In this document: positions 52,711 through 60,857 of the stretch, in pieces
Layout: each line of letters opens with the position of its first letter
Position numbering within the stretch: the stretch's first letter is position 1
NCBI RefSeq assembly: GCF_030580915.1
Contig: NZ_JAUQTA010000001.1
Coordinates: 248,001 to 312,000, forward strand
Length of the DNA: 64,000 nt
Reading direction: 5' to 3'
DNA from: Nocardioides jiangxiensis
GTDB taxonomy: Bacteria; Actinomycetota; Actinomycetes; Propionibacteriales; Nocardioidaceae
Notes under the pieces: model-generated
What the model saw: only the letters and a program-made list of their open reading frames with translations
Database searches by the model: none
Told to the model about the DNA's origin: nothing
Position numbers and translations under genes: made by a program

Positions 52711-53297
52711 GCGCTCTCGAACCAGGGGCTGTGCAGGTCGTAGAAGGTCGCCGACGCCATCGCGTACTGCAGCTCCCGCTGCACCTCGGGCGGCGGAGGC
52801 GTCTTCTCCCCCTCGCGTGCCTCGGCCTCGCTCGTGAAGGCGACGGTCTCGGTGAACGTGCCGTCGGGCTCGAGGGCCAGGCTCGCGCCGATGATGTCCG
52901 GCCGCATCTCGTGCAGCGACCGGGTGTCGGCCATCATCGCCTTGAGCCGCGCGGGGTCGTCGACCTTGCCGCGGATGATCTGGACGAAGCCCGCACGGTC
53001 GGAGCCGCCGTCGAGCATGAGCGTCACGTCGTCGCAGTCGTGGAACTCCAGCGGGCCGTCCATCAGGGCGGAGAGCCGCTCGGCCCAGGCGCCCTGCTCC
53101 GGCCGCGCCGAGTTGGCTGCCGCAGCCTCGCGGGACTCGAACCGGACCACGCCGATCAGCTGGCCGTCGTCCGTGCAGCCGAACGTGCCGCCCAGCCAGC
53201 CGTCCGCTCCCGGAGCCAGGTCACGGCGCCACTCGTCGAGCAGCGCGTGGGCCTCCTCCGGCCGCGAACAGGGTCCCTGGAACACCTGGATGAACAT
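52707..53297 (-). CDS. Conserved hypothetical protein with ABM-like halves
   Basis: The 196-residue protein is made of two repeated ferredoxin-like halves: MFIQVFQGPCSRPEEAHALL at the N-terminus, GVVRFESREAAAANSARPEQ near 49, then FVQIIRGKVDDPARLKAMMA near 103 and ETVAFTSEAEAREGE near 151. Both look like antibiotic-biosynthesis-monooxygenase-type (ABM) units. A role in small-molecule oxidation or binding is possible, but no catalytic residues can be named. ATG 53297 has AGGAGG. It is convergent with the flavodoxin-family gene, overlapping by four bases at the CTAG that forms both stops. Confidence 0.65.
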   Translation of the reverse strand: MFIQVFQGPCSRPEEAHALLDEWRRDLAPGADGWLGGTFGCTDDGQLIGVVRFESREAAAANSARPEQGAWAERLSALMDGPLEFHDCDDVTLMLDGGSDRAGFVQIIRGKVDDPARLKAMMADTRSLHEMRPDIIGASLALEPDGTFTETVAFTSEAEAREGEKTPPPPEVQRELQYAMASATFYDLHSPWFESA

Positions 53298-53444
53298 GGT
53301 CTGCCTCCTCGGTCGTCGGGTGAGAGACCGGTCGAGGCTCAGGGGCGGGCCCCGGCCGGGCCCACCCGTCAACGTACGCCCGGCGCGCACCGGGCGCCAC
53401 GGACCCCAGTCAGGTTCACAGGGGCCAGACCAGGACCTCCCAGG

Positions 53445-55010
53445 TCAGCCCGTGCCTCCGTCGACCCGGCGGTCCGGACCGCCTGCGGGTCCGACGCGGA
53501 ACCAGCGGTATCCGTAGGCGTTCAGCCGCAGCCGCGCCGGCGACCCCGACGGACGTGGGTAGTCGGCGTCCGCGACGATGTCCTGCAGCTCGTCGGCGTC
53601 GGTGCCGGGCAGCTCGCAGTCGACGGCCTCGCCGGCGAGGTTGACCGCGGTGACCACCGTCTGGCCGACGCCGTGGTGACGCAGGCAGAAGACCGCCCGG
53701 TTGCCCGGGTCGAGTGCCTCGCGCTCGCCGGTGGCGATGGCCGGGGCGCCGAGCCGCGTGCGCACCAGGTCCCCGACGCGGGACAGGAGGCTCTGCGGGT
53801 CTGCTGCCTGCTGGTACGCCGTCCGCCACTCCATCGGGGTGCGCACCGACGCCCGCTCCGGCCGCGAGAGGTCCTCGCCCATCCCGATCTCGTCGCCGTA
53901 GAGCAGCACCGGCGATCCCGACAGGCTGAGCAGGAGCGCATGCGCCATCGCGATCCGGTCCGGGTCGTCGTCGAGCATCGGCGCGAGGCGCCGCCTGATG
54001 CCGCGACCGTAGGCGCGCATCCGCTCCTCCGGAGCGAACGCCCGGAAGACCTCCTCGCGGGAGGACGCCGTCAGCCGTTCGAGGTCGAGCTCGTCGTGGT
54101 TGCGCAGGAACGGTGCATAGGAGCCGAGCGCGGTCGGGTCCGGCTGCTCCTTGATCGCCCTGAGCAGCGGCTCGGCCTCGCCGCGCGCGAGCGCGAGGAA
54201 GACGTGGTTGTTCTTCCAGAAGTCGAGGAGCATCGTGAGCCGGTCGCCGCCGCCGAGGTAGTCGTCGTACTCGTCGGGCGGGACGTCCACCTCGCCCAGC
54301 AGGAGCGCCTGCGGGTTGCGGAGCCCGACGTAGCGACGCATCTCCTCCAGCAGCCACAGGCCGTCCCTCGTCGGGTCGGCGGCGCGCGCCCGCTCGACCA
54401 TGAACGGCACGGCGTCCACGCGGAAGCCGGCGACTCCCAGCCGCATCCAGAAGCTCATCGCGCGGTACATCTCCTCGCGCACCCGCGGGTTGCCGAGGTC
54501 GAGGTCGGGCTCGTGGGAGTAGAAGACGTGCCGGTAGAACTGCTGCGCCTCGTCGTCCCAGGTCCAGACGCTCTGCTCCGTGGGCGGGAACGCCGGCGAG
54601 ACGTCGGTCTCGACGGGCTCGTCGGACCACACGTAGTAGTCGCGGTACGGCGAGCGCCGGTCGCTCCGCGCTTCCTGGAACCACCGGTGCTCGGTGCTGG
54701 TGTGCTGGAAGACGAGGTCGAGGATCACCCGCAGGCCGAGCGTGTCGGCCTTGTCGAGCAGCGCCACGAAGTCCGCCACGTCACCGAAGCGGGGGTCGAC
54801 CTGCAGGTGGTCGGCGACGTCGTAGCCACCGTCGCGGTACGGCGAGGCGTAGATCGGCAGCAGCCACAGGCACGTCGCGCCCAGCCCCCGGATGTACTCC
54901 AGGCGGTCGGTGATCCCCCGCAGGTCCCCCCGCCCGTCGCCGTTGGCGTCGTCGTACATGGCCGGGTCGATCTGGTAGGTGACGGCGTTGCGGTACCACA
55001 GCGGCTGCAT
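53445..55010 (-). CDS. GH13 alpha-glucosidase / trehalose-synthase-like enzyme
   Basis: The 521-residue protein has an (alpha/beta)8 glycoside hydrolase 13 barrel. It begins LWYRNAVTYQIDPAMYDDAN, very like trehalose synthase TreS (subfamily 16). Catalytic residues are the nucleophile Asp in GFRVDAVP (near 197), the acid/base Glu in LLGEVDVP (near 238) and the third Asp in FLRNHDELD (near 305). TreS interconverts maltose and trehalose. A maltokinase partner is not next to it, so hydrolysis of oligosaccharides is also possible. The ATG at 55010 has GAGGAG. It lies between the convergent cluster and the divergent exonuclease gene. Confidence 0.82.
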   Translation of the reverse strand: MQPLWYRNAVTYQIDPAMYDDANGDGRGDLRGITDRLEYIRGLGATCLWLLPIYASPYRDGGYDVADHLQVDPRFGDVADFVALLDKADTLGLRVILDLVFQHTSTEHRWFQEARSDRRSPYRDYYVWSDEPVETDVSPAFPPTEQSVWTWDDEAQQFYRHVFYSHEPDLDLGNPRVREEMYRAMSFWMRLGVAGFRVDAVPFMVERARAADPTRDGLWLLEEMRRYVGLRNPQALLLGEVDVPPDEYDDYLGGGDRLTMLLDFWKNNHVFLALARGEAEPLLRAIKEQPDPTALGSYAPFLRNHDELDLERLTASSREEVFRAFAPEERMRAYGRGIRRRLAPMLDDDPDRIAMAHALLLSLSGSPVLLYGDEIGMGEDLSRPERASVRTPMEWRTAYQQAADPQSLLSRVGDLVRTRLGAPAIATGEREALDPGNRAVFCLRHHGVGQTVVTAVNLAGEAVDCELPGTDADELQDIVADADYPRPSGSPARLRLNAYGYRWFRVGPAGGPDRRVDGGTG

Positions 55011-55091
55011 CCTGCTCCTCGGGTCGACTCCCCTCGGGGTACCCCGGCGCCCGCGCGTGACACGGTGCGGCGCGACCTAGGATGGGCGCCG

Positions 55092-56102
55092 ATGTCGACC
55101 GCCGAAGCCACCGAACGCCGCTTGCTCCTCGTGGTCGACGCCCCGTCGCTGCTGCACCGCAACCATCACGCGCGAGCCCACACGGGCATGACCGACCGCG
55201 CCGGCCGCCCCAGCTGGGCGCTGCACGGCATGCTGCGGCAGATCCTCGAGGCGATCGACACCTTCGCGCCGGACGCCGTGCTCTTCGGCATCGACGACCG
55301 CGAGCGGTCCGAGCGGCGTGAGCTCTATCCCGACTACAAGGCCGGCCGCGCGGAGAAGGACGCCCACCTCGTCGACCAGCTCGAGCGTGCGGGCTCGCTC
55401 CTGGGCGCACTCGGCCTCGCCACCGTGACTCCCCCGGGCCTCGAGGCCGACGACGTCAACGCCTCGGCCGCTGCCTGGGCCGAGCGCAACGGCTGGAACT
55501 GCGTCGTCGTCACCTCCGACCGCGACGCGTTCGCGCTGATCAGCGAGCACACCCGCGTGCTCCGGCTCATCAACGGCGGCATCAACGGCTCACCCCTGCT
55601 CAACCCGCGCAGCCTCCAGGCGATGTACGGCGTCCGGGCCGAGCGCTACCTCGAGTACGCCGCCCTCCGCGGCGACGCCAGCGACAACCTCCCCGGCGTC
55701 ACCGGCATCGGCGAGAAGACCGCCGCGACCCTGCTCGGCCAGCTCGGCCCGATGGAGGGAGTCTGGGCCGACATCGACCACAACGGCGGCGCGGCCGTCG
55801 TCGCGGTGCTCGACGAGTGGGCCGCAGAGGCCGGCAGCCGCAAGGTCGGTGCCCGCGTCGTGCGGGCGCTGACCGCCGAGGGCGCCCGGGAGCGCTACGA
55901 CTTCAACGTGCGGATGATGACCGGCCGCACCGACATCGAGCTCGGCCTCACCCCCGACGTCCCGGGCACCCCAGGCCTCCTGCCGCTGCCGTGGGAGCGG
56001 GTCGCGCGGGTCGTGGAGTTCCTCGGCGACGACGCCACGACGGCGTACGCCCGGCGGGTGCTGAGCACCGACCCGGCATCCGCCGGCTACGGGCGCGGCT
56101 GA
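55092..56102 (+). CDS. 5'-3' exonuclease (FEN/PolA N-terminal type)
   Basis: The 336-residue protein is a stand-alone 5'-nuclease domain like that of DNA polymerase I: LLLVVDAPSLLHRNHHA at the start (metal-binding Asp), GIDDRERSERRELYPDYKAG near 66, the acidic cluster GLEADDVNAS, VVTSDRDAFALI near 140, and the helix-hairpin-helix GDASDNLPGVTGIGEKTAATLL near 197. These enzymes remove flaps or RNA primers. ATG 55092 has TAGGAT eight bases upstream (leaderless). The frame is open much further upstream, but that part is antisense to other genes. Some members of this group act in replication as a PolA substitute. Confidence 0.88.
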   Translation: MSTAEATERRLLLVVDAPSLLHRNHHARAHTGMTDRAGRPSWALHGMLRQILEAIDTFAPDAVLFGIDDRERSERRELYPDYKAGRAEKDAHLVDQLERAGSLLGALGLATVTPPGLEADDVNASAAAWAERNGWNCVVVTSDRDAFALISEHTRVLRLINGGINGSPLLNPRSLQAMYGVRAERYLEYAALRGDASDNLPGVTGIGEKTAATLLGQLGPMEGVWADIDHNGGAAVVAVLDEWAAEAGSRKVGARVVRALTAEGARERYDFNVRMMTGRTDIELGLTPDVPGTPGLLPLPWERVARVVEFLGDDATTAYARRVLSTDPASAGYGRG

Positions 56103-56141
56103 CGCCTCGGCGCCGCCGGAGGCCTCACCTGGCGCGCCTGC

Positions 56142-56264
56142 TCAGTGGCAGGGCGCGCCCTCACAGCAGGGCCGGATGTAGCCGCAGCCGTCGCAGCGCT
56201 CGTGGGAGGTCTCCCAGCGCATCAGCGTGTCGCAGTTGGGACAGGGTTCGGTCAGGTCAGCCAC
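56142..56264 (-). CDS. Zinc-ribbon small protein of 40 residues
   Basis: This gene is too short for ordinary ORF calling. GTG 56264 opens MADLTEPCPNCDTLMRWETS, continued by HERCDGCGYIRPCCEGAPCH. Cys pairs CPNC and CDGC form a zinc ribbon, and further Cys-Cys and a C-terminal Cys-His are present, eight ligands in 40 residues. TACGCT lies six bases before the GTG, a leaderless promoter, so the start is well supported. It is divergent from the thioesterase across a palindromic operator. Function unknown; a redox or metal-stress sensor is possible. Confidence 0.7.
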   Translation of the reverse strand: MADLTEPCPNCDTLMRWETSHERCDGCGYIRPCCEGAPCH

Positions 56265-56280
56265 CCGCGCAGCGTACGAT

Positions 56281-56298
56281 GTAGACCACTCAGTCTAC
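56281..56298. promoter_or_regulatory. Palindromic operator between the zinc-ribbon gene and the thioesterase gene
   Basis: GTAGACCACTCAGTCTAC is a perfect six-base inverted repeat around a six-base centre, the size of a TetR-family site. TACGAT (56275-56280) next to it could be the -10 box of the thioesterase gene, so a bound repressor would block it. The minus-strand -10 of the zinc-ribbon gene is immediately adjacent. Confidence 0.6.
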
Positions 56299-56316
56299 TC
56301 GGACGGAGGCCACCGC

Positions 56317-56757
56317 ATGACCGCCCTCACCGAGCTGACCGGCCTCGAGCAGCTGCGCCTCTTCGCCGGCATGGACACGTCCGCCATCCCCAACATCGGC
56401 GGCCTGCTGGGCATGGAGATCGAGCTCATCGACGAGGGGCGGGTCGCCTTCGCCGTGACCACGCGTCCGGACTTCGCCAACCCGATGGGCAACGTGCACG
56501 GCGGCATCTGCGCCACCCTGCTCGACTCGGTCATGGGCTGCGCGGTGCACACCACGCTCGCACCGGGCGAGAGCTACGCGACGGTCGAGCTCAAGGTGAA
56601 CTACACCGGCTCGGTCGCCACCGACGGACGCCGCCTCACCGCGACCGGCGAGATCATCCACGTGGGCGGCCGGATCGCGACCGCGGAGGGACGCGTCGTC
56701 GACGAGGACGGCCGCCTGGTCGCACACGGCACGACCACCTGCATCGTCAACCGCTGA
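56317..56757 (+). CDS. PaaI-type acyl-CoA thioesterase (hotdog fold)
   Basis: The 146-residue protein has the 4HBT motif FANPMGNVHGGICATLLDS near residue 52, with the Asn/His/Gly catalytic loop, and HTTLAPGESYATVELKVN near 81. It hydrolyses acyl-CoA thioesters, with phenylacetyl or medium-chain substrates usual. The ATG at 56317 has GGAGG. It is followed 56 bp downstream by an alpha/beta hydrolase, and both are probably controlled by the operator at 56281-56298. Confidence 0.85.
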   Translation: MTALTELTGLEQLRLFAGMDTSAIPNIGGLLGMEIELIDEGRVAFAVTTRPDFANPMGNVHGGICATLLDSVMGCAVHTTLAPGESYATVELKVNYTGSVATDGRRLTATGEIIHVGGRIATAEGRVVDEDGRLVAHGTTTCIVNR

Positions 56758-56813
56758 TCCCTCCTCGTCCGGGCCGTTCGCGTGCCACGATCGGTCCGGA
56801 CGAGAGGACTTCC

Positions 56814-57752
56814 ATGAGCTACGCATCGCAGACCGCCTGGCGCACCATCCAGCAGCAGCTGCCGCCGGCGTACCGGCTGACCCCGGCGACGGAGCCGGCC
56901 GAGGAGTGGTGGGAGCACGAGGGGCACCGGATCCACCTCGACGCCTACCGCAACCCCGAGGCGCCGGTGAAGGTCCTGCTCTTCCACGGCGTCGGCACCA
57001 ACGGCCGCCAGATGACGACGATCCTGGGCCGCCCGCTCGCCGCGCGCGGCTACGAGACCGTCGCTGTCGACATGCCGACATATGGCATCACAGAGGTGGC
57101 ACCAGGCGCGCTCGTCACCTACGACGACTGGGTGCGCATCGGCTCGGCGCTCGTCGAGAAGGAGCGGGACGGCCGCCCGATCGTGCTCTACGGCCTCTCC
57201 GCAGGCGGCATGGAGACCTTCCACATCGCCTCGCTCAACGGCGACGTCGCGGGCATCGTCGGCATGACCTTCCTCGACCAGTCCTCCGCGCGGGTACGCC
57301 GCGAAACGGCGTTCGACCCGGTCACGGGCATGCTCGGCGCGACCCTGATGAAGCTGCTGGCGAGAACTCCCCTGCGCCGGCTCCGCGTGCCCATGCGCTG
57401 GGTCAGCAAGATGCGCACCCTGGTCAACGACCCCGCCGCGAAGAAGGCCTGCTACGCCGACCGGACCTCCGCGGGCAACAGCGTCACCATCGCTTTCCTC
57501 GACTCCTACCTGAACTACGTCCCGCCCCTCGCGGCCGCCGACTTCGCCGTCTGCCCGGTCCTGCTCACCCAGCCGGCCGCGGACCGATGGACGCCGCTGC
57601 ACCTGTCCACGCCGTTCCTCGAGCAGGTCACCCGGGTGCCCGTGCAGACCGTGATGCTGGAGAACGCCGGCCACTACCCGCTCGAGCAGCCGGGGCTGGA
57701 CCAGATGGTCGACGCGATCGACGCCTTCTGCGCATCCGTGGTGGGCGACTGA
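56814..57752 (+). CDS. Alpha/beta hydrolase
   Basis: This 312-residue protein has an alpha/beta-hydrolase fold: LLFHGVGTNGRQMTTIL near 57 (oxyanion), GLSAGG with the nucleophile Ser near 126, Asp in LTQPAADRWTPL near 250 and His in ENAGHYPLEQPG near 285. Substrate unknown. The ATG at 56814 has GAGAGG upstream. The 3' end overlaps the opposite-strand glutamine amidotransferase gene by 79 bases, an unusually long convergent overlap. It probably shares the thioesterase promoter. Confidence 0.85.
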   Translation: MSYASQTAWRTIQQQLPPAYRLTPATEPAEEWWEHEGHRIHLDAYRNPEAPVKVLLFHGVGTNGRQMTTILGRPLAARGYETVAVDMPTYGITEVAPGALVTYDDWVRIGSALVEKERDGRPIVLYGLSAGGMETFHIASLNGDVAGIVGMTFLDQSSARVRRETAFDPVTGMLGATLMKLLARTPLRRLRVPMRWVSKMRTLVNDPAAKKACYADRTSAGNSVTIAFLDSYLNYVPPLAAADFAVCPVLLTQPAADRWTPLHLSTPFLEQVTRVPVQTVMLENAGHYPLEQPGLDQMVDAIDAFCASVVGD

Positions 57753-58534
57753 TCCGCGATCCGCCACTCCAGCGACCGCGCGGCCAGGTCGACGATCCCG
57801 ATCGAGTCCTCCGGCACCGGCTCCCAGCCCTCGGGGTCGATGCCGCTCGAGATCAGCTGCACGCCCTCCGGCGAACGGCGGAAGTCCATCGCGAAGTACT
57901 CGTCGTCGGTGTGGCGGATCCGCTCCGCGGCGATGCCGAGCCCCTTGAGTGCGGGCGGGGGCGAGGCGTGGCTGTTGACGTGCACGGCTAGGAGGCGCGC
58001 CGGCGTGAGCAGGAGCGCGTTGAGGCTGGCATACGGGAACTCCGCCTCGAGCGTGGCCACGGCCTCGCCGAGCCCGACCGCCTCGTCACCGGCAGCCTCG
58101 ATGCACTGGAGCACGTAACGGAAATAGCGCTCGCTGTCGGTGTCACCGCGCAGGACCGCCCGCGACGCGGGCGTCAGCAGCCGTTCCAGCCGGTCGACGG
58201 GCGCGATGTGACCGTTGTGCGCCATGGCCAGGTCGCCCGCCACGAAGGGGTGGGTGTTCTCCGCCCTCACTGCGATGCCCGGCGAGGCCCAGCGCAGGTG
58301 CACGATCCCGGCGCGGCCGAGAGGCTGCGCCGCCAGATCGGCGTACGCCGGATCACCCGCCGCCGAACAGGCCGAGCCACGTCGCTGCAACCGACCGGCC
58401 TGGTCACGCCAGGCCATGCCCCAGCCGTCGTCGTGCACCACGGTGAGGGCCGTGAAGGCGTCGAAGTCCTCCTGCCCGAGCAGGTCGACGAGCGACGTCG
58501 GCTCATCCGTGACGTATCCGAGCAGTCGGCACAT
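57674..58534 (-). CDS. Class II glutamine amidotransferase (EgtC/YafJ-like)
   Basis: The 286-residue protein begins MCRLLGYV with the N-terminal nucleophile Cys2 of Ntn-type glutaminases. HDDGWGMAWRD near 34, HLRWASPGIAVRAENTHPF near 78 and MAHNGHIAP near 103 follow. Such proteins hydrolyse gamma-glutamyl amides; EgtC works in ergothioneine synthesis, but egtB and egtD are not seen here, so that role is not claimed. The start ATG 58534 has GGAGG. It faces the alpha/beta hydrolase gene. Confidence 0.85.
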   Translation of the reverse strand: MCRLLGYVTDEPTSLVDLLGQEDFDAFTALTVVHDDGWGMAWRDQAGRLQRRGSACSAAGDPAYADLAAQPLGRAGIVHLRWASPGIAVRAENTHPFVAGDLAMAHNGHIAPVDRLERLLTPASRAVLRGDTDSERYFRYVLQCIEAAGDEAVGLGEAVATLEAEFPYASLNALLLTPARLLAVHVNSHASPPPALKGLGIAAERIRHTDDEYFAMDFRRSPEGVQLISSGIDPEGWEPVPEDSIGIVDLAARSLEWRIADQSPTTDAQKASIASTIWSSPGCSSG

Positions 58535-58605
58535 GCGTCCTCCGTTCCCTGCCCTCGACGGTGTCACGCGGCATGGGCCGGCACAACCGCGGGAACAGGA
58601 CGGCC

Positions 58606-59724
58606 ATGCGCACCGTCGGAGTGGAGGAGGAGTTCCTCCTGCTGGACGCGCACCGCGACGACAGCCGCCCCACCGCTGCCGAGGTGCTGCTGCTGGCCAC
58701 CCCTCTCACCGGACAGGACGGCACACGCAGTGGCACCGCGACGGAGGGGTCGCTCGTCGCCGAGCTCAAGCAGCAGCAGCTGGAGTCCAACAGCTCGCCC
58801 CACACGACGATGAGCAGCCTCGTCGCCGACCTCTCCTCGTGGCGCCGGAAGGCAGCGACAGCGGCCGAGCGGGCCGGGGCACGACTCCTCGCCAGCGGCA
58901 CGTCGCCGGTGCCCGTCGTACCCCTGCAGGTGCACACCGACCGCTACGACCGGATGGACCGCCAGTTCGGACTGCTGTCGCGCGAGCACCTGACCTGCGG
59001 CTGCCACGTGCACGTCGCCGTCGACTCGGACGAGGAGGCCGTCGGGGTCCTCGACCGGATCCGGGCCTGGCTGCCGGTGCTGCTCGCGCTCAGCGCCAAC
59101 TCGCCGCTCTGGCAGGGCGGCGACAGCGACTACGCCAGCTGGCGCACCCAGGTCATGGGGCGCTGGCCCGGCGCCGGACCGATCGACGTCCTCGGCAGTG
59201 CCGACAGGTACCACGCGCTCGTCGAGTCGATGATCCGGACCGGGGTCCTCCTCGACGACGGGATGGTCTACTTCGACGCGCGCGTCTCCGTCGCCAACCC
59301 GACCGTGGAGATCCGCGTCCCCGACGTCTGCCTGGACGTGGGCGATACCATCCTGGTCGCGTCCCTCACCCGGGCGCTCGTCGAGACCGCCGCCCGCGCG
59401 TGGGCGGCGGGCGAGGCACCACCCGACGTGCCGAGCGACCTGATCCGGCTCGCCACCTGGCGGGCCTCACGCTTCGGCATCGACGGCGACCTGCTCGACC
59501 CCTTGGCGTGTACGTCGGTCGCGCCGCGGTCGGCCGTCGGAGCGCTCGTGGAGCACGTCCGCGAGGCTCTGCGCGACGCAGGCGACGAGGAGCTCGTCAC
59601 CCACCGCATCGAACGCCTGTTCACGCTCGGCAACGGTGCCCGCCGCCAACGCCGCGCCCTGCAGGAGAGCGGACTCGACGGCGTCGTCGAGATGCTCGTG
59701 GTCGACACCGTCGCCGGCGCCTGA
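58606..59724 (+). CDS. YbdK-family carboxylate-amine ligase
   Basis: The 372-residue protein matches the glutamate-cysteine-ligase type 2 family: MRTVGVEEEFLLLDAH at the N-terminus, ATEGSLVAELKQQQLESNSS near 45, CGCHVHVAVDSDEEAVGVLD near 127 and NPTVEIRVPDVCLDVGD near 228. YbdK joins glutamate and cysteine weakly in Escherichia coli. In an actinobacterium the natural substrates are not certain. The ATG at 58606 is chosen because the family begins VGVEEEF. A longer in-frame start at 58561 exists. Confidence 0.85.
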   Translation: MRTVGVEEEFLLLDAHRDDSRPTAAEVLLLATPLTGQDGTRSGTATEGSLVAELKQQQLESNSSPHTTMSSLVADLSSWRRKAATAAERAGARLLASGTSPVPVVPLQVHTDRYDRMDRQFGLLSREHLTCGCHVHVAVDSDEEAVGVLDRIRAWLPVLLALSANSPLWQGGDSDYASWRTQVMGRWPGAGPIDVLGSADRYHALVESMIRTGVLLDDGMVYFDARVSVANPTVEIRVPDVCLDVGDTILVASLTRALVETAARAWAAGEAPPDVPSDLIRLATWRASRFGIDGDLLDPLACTSVAPRSAVGALVEHVREALRDAGDEELVTHRIERLFTLGNGARRQRRALQESGLDGVVEMLVVDTVAGA

Positions 59725-59747
59725 GGCCGGTGCGTGAGGATGGAGGC

Positions 59748-60317
59748 GTGACTCCCCCGCCCCGGCGCCCGCTTCCCGAGGTCCTGCCCGGCGAGGACCG
59801 GACCTTCAACCCGGCACCGGACGGCGCACCGCTCTTCGTCGACCTGGTTCCGGCGTCCTGCTGGTTCACCAACGTCCGCTCGCACCTCGCGCCCGCCGAC
59901 TGGGACCGCGTGCGGCGGATGGTCTACGAACGAGCCGGACACCGGTGCGAGGCCTGCGGGGAGCCGGCCCGGCCACAGCAGCGGATCTGGCTCGAGGCCC
60001 ACGAGCGCTGGGCCTACGACGAGGCGCCGACCGACGAGCCGTTCGCGTCGTTCGGCATGCCCGTGCAGCGGCTGCGCCGCCTGGTCTGCCTCTGCACCCG
60101 GTGCCACGAGACGACCCACCTCGGGCTCGCAGGGCTGCGCGGCCACCACGAGCGGGCGTTCGACCACCTGTGCGCCGTCAACGGCTGGACCCGGTCCCGG
60201 GCCCGCATCCACGTCACCGAGGCGAACCGTCTCTTCGAGGAGCGCTCGCGCGTCGAGTGGCTGCTCGACCTGAACATCCTCCTGCTCGCGGGGGTCCAGG
60301 TGCTCCCGCCCCGGTAA
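59748..60317 (+). CDS. HNH endonuclease-like zinc protein
   Basis: The 189-residue protein has two CxxC pairs (CEAC near 67, and CLCTRC near 119) that would bind zinc, around an HNH-like core with LEAHERWAYDE near 82 and TTHLGLAGLRGHHERA near 127. PASCWFTNVRSHLAPADWDR (near 36) resembles other bacterial HNH proteins of the 5-methylcytosine-type group. The nuclease target is unknown. GTG 59748 has AGGA upstream. It lies 23 bp after the ligase and 10 bp before the MarR gene. Confidence 0.7.
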   Translation: MTPPPRRPLPEVLPGEDRTFNPAPDGAPLFVDLVPASCWFTNVRSHLAPADWDRVRRMVYERAGHRCEACGEPARPQQRIWLEAHERWAYDEAPTDEPFASFGMPVQRLRRLVCLCTRCHETTHLGLAGLRGHHERAFDHLCAVNGWTRSRARIHVTEANRLFEERSRVEWLLDLNILLLAGVQVLPPR

Positions 60318-60327
60318 CCTTCCGGGC

Positions 60328-60825
60328 ATGACGGGCGGCGCACAGGCTTCAGAGACGACGAGGCCGACCCTCGTCCCCGGCGGGATCGCCAACCACCCGA
60401 GCTGCCTGCTCGTGCGGCTCGGCCAGGTCGCCTACCGGCTCCAGGAGCAGGCGATCAGCCCGCTCGGTGTCCGCGTGCGGCACTTCAGCGTGCTCCAGCT
60501 GCTCGCCGACCTCGGCCCCACCGGACAGGTCGACCTGGGCCGCCAGCTACGCATCGACCCGGCCACGATGGCCGCCGCCCTCGACCACCTCGAGTCCCTC
60601 GACGCAGTGGTCCGCGAGCGCGACACCGCCGATCGCCGGCGCTACGTGGTCGCCCTGACCCGCGACGGCCGCGCGTTGCTGCAGCAGATCGTGGCGGCGT
60701 TCGGGCGGGTGGACCGGATGATCGACGACGAGCTCGGCGGCCGCGCCGGCGACCTGCTCACCTCGCTGCAGACGATCGCCACCAGCCAGCCGCTGATCGA
60801 GGCGTTCGACGGAGAGAACGCCTAA
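60328..60825 (+). CDS. MarR-family transcriptional regulator
   Basis: The 165-residue protein has a winged helix-turn-helix (RHFSVLQLLADLGPTGQVDL near 51, LRIDPATMAAALDHLESLDA near 73) and the wing RERDTADRRRYVVALTRDG near 96. MarR proteins bind palindromes as dimers. A 19-base palindrome lies just after its stop, in front of the acyl-CoA dehydrogenase gene, which is its likely target. TAACCT lies seven bases before the ATG at 60328, overlapping the HNH gene's stop, so it should be leaderless. Confidence 0.88.
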   Translation: MTGGAQASETTRPTLVPGGIANHPSCLLVRLGQVAYRLQEQAISPLGVRVRHFSVLQLLADLGPTGQVDLGRQLRIDPATMAAALDHLESLDAVVRERDTADRRRYVVALTRDGRALLQQIVAAFGRVDRMIDDELGGRAGDLLTSLQTIATSQPLIEAFDGENA

Positions 60826-60826
60826 T

Positions 60827-60845
60827 TCATTCGCGTCACGAATGA
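60827..60845. promoter_or_regulatory. MarR-type operator upstream of the acyl-CoA dehydrogenase
   Basis: TCATTCG (60827-60833), five bases and CGAATGA (60839-60845) form a perfect inverted repeat. TATGTT at 60846-60851, six bases before the ATG at 60858, is a leaderless -10 box. A repressor bound here would block the gene. Confidence 0.65.
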
Positions 60846-60857
60846 TATGTTGCGCGC

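Noticed and set aside
57674..58534. EgtC of ergothioneine synthesis.
   Set aside because: No egtA, egtB, egtD or egtE beside it, and EgtC-like folds occur in other glutaminases.
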